A stretch of DNA of 30,116 bases from Paraphysomonas bandaiensis. Its lineage: Eukaryota; Chrysophyceae. Positions 25,623-30,116 of the stretch are shown one piece after another; within the stretch, counting starts at the first letter, position 1; the number at the start of each line of letters is the position of its first letter. The position numbers and the translations under genes are program-made. The notes under the pieces are model-generated. The model made no database searches, was not told where the DNA came from, and saw only the letters and a program-made list of their open reading frames with translations. The stretch is taken from contig CBFFRP010000617.1 in the NCBI GenBank assembly GCA_965644295.1, positions 1 through 30,116 on the forward strand, given 5' to 3'.

Positions 25623-27603
25623 TGGTAGCGAATGCGGAGGAGAGAAGGAGGATAGAGCTGATGTTCCATGGTTCGACGAGAGCAACGTTGAACAATGGAT
25701 CGAAGACTTTGAGACGTTCCTTATGAGAAAGGAGCAGAGTGAGGTGGCTCTAGAAAGGCCACCAGAGGAAGAGGATTTCGGAATTCAACCCCTGAATAGT
25801 CTTGAGACCAAGTCCTACAAAGAAGCGGTGGACAAGTATTGGAAGGCGAATGCAATTGCCTACTCATACTGCAGAGAGGCGGTGAAGCGATCTCCGAAGG
25901 CGCTGCAGAAGTTTCATCTGAAGCACAAGGAGTTCAAGGCAGCTGAAGGAAGAGTTAATAAGTTCAGCGCCAGAGAGATGGTTAGCACTCTTAAATCGTG
26001 TTTTGAAGGGGGAACACAAAACAAGATTAGTGCTCTGCTTGCTCAGTTTGGATCATTCGAGATGAAGCCAGGGGAGACCGCGAAAGAGTATGTACTGCGT
26101 TTTGAGCTGCTTCTTCGTGAACTTCAGGCGCATAACCAAACGGTAACGGAAGAATCAAAAATTAGTAGGCTGAAGGAGGGAATTATCAGTGATGAATATG
26201 ACGGTTTGAATTATGCCCTGTATTTAATGCCCGATGATGTACCATATGAATTGCTATCCAAACGTATCGAACAGTTCGACGACACCAAGTATGGGAGGAA
26301 AATCATAGAGAAGAAGCGCAAGAGCACGGAGGAGCTGAATCATATTGAAAAGCCTCGAAAGAAAGAGAGAGTATCTACAAAGAGGAAGTGCACTTATTGC
26401 TCGAAGAAAGGTATAATACACAATCATAATACAGAACAATGTAGGAAGAAAAAGGGGGAAACGAAGGGACAAAGACCGGGCAGTAAGGAATATACAGGAT
26501 GCAGAGTATGCAAATCCAAAAACCATCGCGCGAACGAATGTCCCCGAAATTCGACTGGAAAGACCAAGAAACCCCAGAAATCTGGGAAGGTTTTCACATT
26601 CGAGAATATCCGCAGAGGAGGAACCGAGTCTGACTCGGAGTCCGAAGCGAATATGCTTTATGACTGTGCTGTTGATATATATGATAAAAGTGACACATGT
26701 TGTATGATTGGTACTGCTGAACACTATACATACATAGATACATGCTGTTCATCATCAATGTTCTTGATGAATGATGTGACCATGCTTGACACTCATATGA
26801 ATACATCAAAGGTGATAAACGGATCTAAGAAGGGATCAGAGATTCATATCACAAGTGTGGGTTCCCGTGGAGCATGGAGAGACATAGAAATTTCAGATCA
26901 GATCAATCGATGCCTGTGCTCCGGACGTAAGCTGAACGAAATGGGCTATCGATTCACGGTGTGGTATGGGATCCAAATTTATGACTGTAATACCGGTGAG
27001 CTGGTACTGGAGGGACCCATGAAAAATGGAATGACTGCAGTTCCAACTCAGCAGCTGTTGGAGCTTCCAGATGTGTCTACACCGAGTAATTGTGAAGTAA
27101 ATCTTAGCGATAGGACTGGTGAGGACGAGCTGGAACTGCTGCATAGGAGAATGGGCCATTTCAACAAAGGGGCTCTAACGGAGGCACATAGAAGGATGTT
27201 GTTCACTGGCTCAAATCTGCAGAGGAAGCACCTATCGAAGACTGCATTAAAAAAATCTTGTCTCTGTAGCATATGTGCCAGATCAAAGATTACGAGAGTT
27301 TCGTTTCACACAAAGGAGGATACGGATGTCAAGCCGGACATATCGGCTGATGTGCAAGTATTTCTGAATACTCCCGCTCGAGGTGATGAGCGCTACGTGA
27401 TCAAACTAACTCATCACCCGAGTAGGATGTTCTGGGTAAAAGGCGTAAACCAGCGTACTAAAGAAGAAGTGATTCAGTTTTTTAGAGAGGTGTTCGAAGG
27501 AGAGATTAGGCAATATAAGCTGAGAGTGGACCACTACCACGCTGATGGAGCTGGAGAACTCATAAATCAAGAACTTAGGAGCTATTTGAGATCACAAGGC
27601 TGA
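25606..27603 (+). CDS. Gag-protease-integrase fusion frame of Copia copy 2 (truncated)
   Basis: One continuous frame of 665 codons from the ATG at 25606, which lies inside the LTR just upstream of the primer site; the frame is open further upstream to 25561. It holds the same capsid-like region as copy 1, two Cys/His clusters (CTYCSKKGIIHNHNTEQC and a CX2CX4HX4C knuckle CRVCKSKNHRANEC), the protease core YIDTCCSS, the integrase zinc finger and the first two catalytic Asp of integrase (the second in HADGAGE). It ends at a TGA created by a 23-bp tandem duplication at 27579-27624, before the catalytic Glu. Gag and pol being in one frame here is the main evidence that this family does not normally need a frameshift. 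Confidence 0.85.
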   Translation: MVFSQYGSECGGEKEDRADVPWFDESNVEQWIEDFETFLMRKEQSEVALERPPEEEDFGIQPLNSLETKSYKEAVDKYWKANAIAYSYCREAVKRSPKALQKFHLKHKEFKAAEGRVNKFSAREMVSTLKSCFEGGTQNKISALLAQFGSFEMKPGETAKEYVLRFELLLRELQAHNQTVTEESKISRLKEGIISDEYDGLNYALYLMPDDVPYELLSKRIEQFDDTKYGRKIIEKKRKSTEELNHIEKPRKKERVSTKRKCTYCSKKGIIHNHNTEQCRKKKGETKGQRPGSKEYTGCRVCKSKNHRANECPRNSTGKTKKPQKSGKVFTFENIRRGGTESDSESEANMLYDCAVDIYDKSDTCCMIGTAEHYTYIDTCCSSSMFLMNDVTMLDTHMNTSKVINGSKKGSEIHITSVGSRGAWRDIEISDQINRCLCSGRKLNEMGYRFTVWYGIQIYDCNTGELVLEGPMKNGMTAVPTQQLLELPDVSTPSNCEVNLSDRTGEDELELLHRRMGHFNKGALTEAHRRMLFTGSNLQRKHLSKTALKKSCLCSICARSKITRVSFHTKEDTDVKPDISADVQVFLNTPARGDERYVIKLTHHPSRMFWVKGVNQRTKEEVIQFFREVFEGEIRQYKLRVDHYHADGAGELINQELRSYLRSQG

Positions 27604-27624
27604 GCTATTTGAGATCACAAGGCT
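27579..27624 (+). repeat. 23-bp tandem duplication inside integrase of copy 2
   Basis: The 23 bases at 27579-27601 (beginning GAGCTATTTGAG) are repeated exactly at 27602-27624. The junction creates the TGA at 27601-27603 and shifts the frame by two. Confidence 0.95.
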
Positions 27625-30116
27625 GCTACAAACATACTTGGTCTTCAACAGATAGTCCGGAAATGAATGCAGTAGAGGAGCGAAAATTCAGGACTGCATC
27701 AGAGATGGCGTTGGCGATGTTGTTGCAGTCAGGCCTACCGGTTCCATTCTGGTTAGACGCGTATCCATGCTGCTCGCACATGCACTGATCCAGACTCCCT
27801 ACAAGGACGGACAGAGGATACATGTCCCCATATGAGTATGTGCCTGGAATAAGCCACCCAGTTTGAAATATTTTAGAGTATGGGGGTGCAAAACTTATAT
27901 ATTGACACCTAAGGCGGATAGGCGAAAGGACTGGGACGATAAATCAAAGAATTGGATACCTAGTGGGATATTCGGAAGATAAAGTTGGATACCAGGTGTA
28001 TCTCCCAGCAACCGATAAGAATATTACGCAATCGACGCTCTCCGAGTACGAACAGCACCTAGACCAAAGACGGTGAATGATTATCAGCATCTCGTGAAGA
28101 CTTTTCACATAGACGATGAAGACAGGCTGTTGTACAAGACCACCAGAGTGGTAGAAGAAAGGGTGTCATTGTTGGTTATCAGTCACTTATATGCGGGAGA
28201 ATCCACATTGAGCAGAAGGTACCCATACATATAGAAGATGTTCAGGTAATGACAAAGGAATACGCCTGGATACACGGGATATCGGGAACGAGGGACGCCT
28301 CTAGTACCACTGATGGACGGAGTACGTCCACTATCCCAGAAGCCTGAGAGCCATCAGGAGCAGCTAGTTAACCATGGTATTATTCAGGGAGCACCTGATG
28401 AAGATATGACTCAAGGAGTACTTGATGAAGATGCAGCTCAGGGAGTACCTGAATATGCTGATACTATAAATTCTAACAGTACTAATACCCTACAGAGAGT
28501 ATCTAAAGGGATGCAGAGAAACGTAAGCGTTTACGGAGGAGGCTAGCTAATGCTTCAGTGTTAGGAGAAATTAACATGATAGAGGTAATGGATGCCGATG
28601 TAAATGTCATGGATTCAGAGGAGAGTACTGAGAATAAACACGTCCATGAACCGAACAGTTTTCTAGAGGCGGAGAGGTCCCCTCAAGCGGACGAATGGAG
28701 AACAGCCAGACGAATAGAGAAGAAAGCTCTTTTACGAAGAGGCGTTTTGAAGATAGTACGTCGACCATCTGGGGTCAAATTAATCAGATGTAAGTATGTT
28801 CACAAACTCAAGCGTGACATGCTAGGCAACATACAGAAGTATAAAGCTCGACTAGTCGCACTGAGGAAATCTTCAGGAGAAAACTGAGGAGGAGCCATCT
28901 ACATTTGCACCGGTCGTAAAAGGGATAACTATCAGGCTCGTGATTGCAATTGCTTTTATAATAGCATATGCATGTACACCAGCTTGATGTCAGTTCTGCA
29001 TTTTGTTATACAAATTTAGATGAAGATGTCTACATGTACCCACACTCAGATGAGGAGCTCAGCAATGGATGGTGCTTTAAAACTGTGCAGGCACTCTTGG
29101 TTTGAGCCTCACCGCGTCAGTGGAATCGCCACATCGATAAATTCATAAAGTCAGCCAGTTTCCGATCATGACTAGATACCTGCTTATATTATCGTTGGCA
29201 CCAAGGCAAACTTACGTTATTACTCCTGTATGTAGATGACATCATTATCGCATCTGTGGATTTTGAATTCCTTGTTTTTGTCAAGAACAAGTTCTGCCCT
29301 AAATAAATTTGAAATGAGGGACATGGGGAGAGTGAAGTTTCCCTAAATATTCGAATCACGAGAGGCGAAGACTGGTTCAAACTAGATCAATCTGATGGCA
29401 GAGAAAGTGATTCAGAAATTCAACCATGTCATGGGAAACAGTAGAAAGAATAAGGAAGCTCCGTTGCCATCAAATGCACAAGAACTACTAGCTGCAGAAC
29501 GGGAGCTACATCAGAACAGGAGGAATGGGTCTCAAAATTTCCGTATCGTAGTATTGTTGGAGCAATCCTGTATCTCGCACTCCACACAAGACCAGATCTC
29601 GCCTATGCAATCGGACTACTATCGAGATACAGCAGTAATCCTACATACGCATCGTGTCGTTTAGCTATTCATTTATTGAAATATTTGAGAGGCACCACCA
29701 GCAAAGGAATCAAATTCAGTGGGAGTAAGTTTGATTTACATGTATTTAGTGATGCGGACTGGGCAGGTGATATACTAACGAGACGTTCAACTACCGGTTA
29801 TATTGTATTCTTATGTGCTGGAGCAATCGCATGGCAGTCCAAATTGCAGACTACAGTTGCAACTTCCAGTATGGAGTCCGAGTATATGGCAGAATATGCG
29901 GCCATGCAAGAACTGGTGTGGCTACGGGGGGTGTTACGAGAGCTAGGACTCGCATTGACGAAGCCAACCCCATTTATGACAGCAAGGTACCAGAGAATCA
30001 CATAAATCCAGTCTTACCACAAAAGGTCAAAACATATTCAGATAAAGTACCACTGGGTTCGGGAACACGTAAATGGAAGGTTTCCTACAGCCAGATTGAT
30101 TCATGTATCGACTAAG
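27604..30116 (+). pseudogene. Remainder of Pol of Copia copy 2, multiply frameshifted
   Basis: Recognisable pieces of integrase end, reverse transcriptase and RNase H are spread over all three frames. An integrase Glu region (NAVEERKFRT) lies near 27665-27695. A reverse transcriptase N-terminal block (SGVKLIRCKYVHKLKRDM) lies in 28558-28887. YVDD is at 29229-29240. RNase H (FSDADWAGD, SSMESEY) is in 29676-30005, with a G run of six near 29927-29932 that keeps the frame lost in copy 1. Stops and small indels occur every few hundred bases. The window ends before the 3' LTR. Confidence 0.88.

Larger units (their letters stand above)
25302..30116 (+). mobile_element. Ty1/Copia retrotransposon, copy 2 (decayed, cut by window end)
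   Basis: Same family and order as copy 1: LTR, TGGTAGCGA primer site, gag, protease, integrase, reverse transcriptase, RNase H. Gag, protease and the first part of integrase are one continuous frame, but from 27601 onward the sequence is broken by many small indels and stops. The 3' LTR is beyond the window. Copy 2 is considerably diverged from copy 1 and is not its direct source. Confidence 0.92.

Overview
This window looks like nuclear DNA from an early-branching animal, most likely a demosponge. Pointers are small GT-AG introns (66 and 54 nt), compact intron-poor genes with poly(A) signals at the stop codon, a METTL22 orthologue, a TKL-type kinase carrying a huge Sel1-repeat array, and a dense mix of Copia, hAT, Harbinger and Polinton-type elements. 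The sponge assignment is inference; nothing in the sequence names the species. The window has no bacterial operon logic.

Layout. 1-5456: a young Ty1/Copia retrotransposon (copy 1) with two identical 293-bp LTRs, gag and pol in different frames, and a one-base break near the end of pol. 5457-7020: spacer, then a decayed hAT transposase on the minus strand. 7138-9166: two ordinary host genes facing away from each other, an AGTRAP-like membrane protein (-) and METTL22 (+). 9778-15689: a 5.9-kb mobile element bounded by 287-bp terminal inverted repeats that differ at only two positions. It holds virus-like genes (a discoidin-like protein, a broken adenain-type cysteine protease, a basic internally duplicated protein) but no polymerase or integrase. 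A 2.27-kb Harbinger element is nested in it (10478-12742). 16001-16451: two fold-back hairpin repeats. 16789-17031: a small possible membrane-protein ORF.

17638-23373 (-): the standout host gene. It has two exons and encodes about 1,889 aa: an N-terminal helical domain resembling the MLKL four-helix bundle, a kinase domain with all catalytic motifs, and about 35 nearly identical Sel1-like repeats. Its upstream region carries an ~824-bp TGTA tetranucleotide array, which also runs into the 3' end of an unrecognised gene (24440-25136, -). 25302-30116: a second, decayed member of the same Copia family (copy 2), cut by the window end.

How parts relate. The two Copia copies explain each other: copy 2 shows that gag and pol are normally one frame and that the LTR normally begins TGTTGG, while copy 1 is recent. 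The TIR element appears to be a small non-autonomous Polinton derivative that would need polymerase and integrase from elsewhere. The kinase gene suggests a danger-sensing or cell-death type signalling protein, by analogy only.
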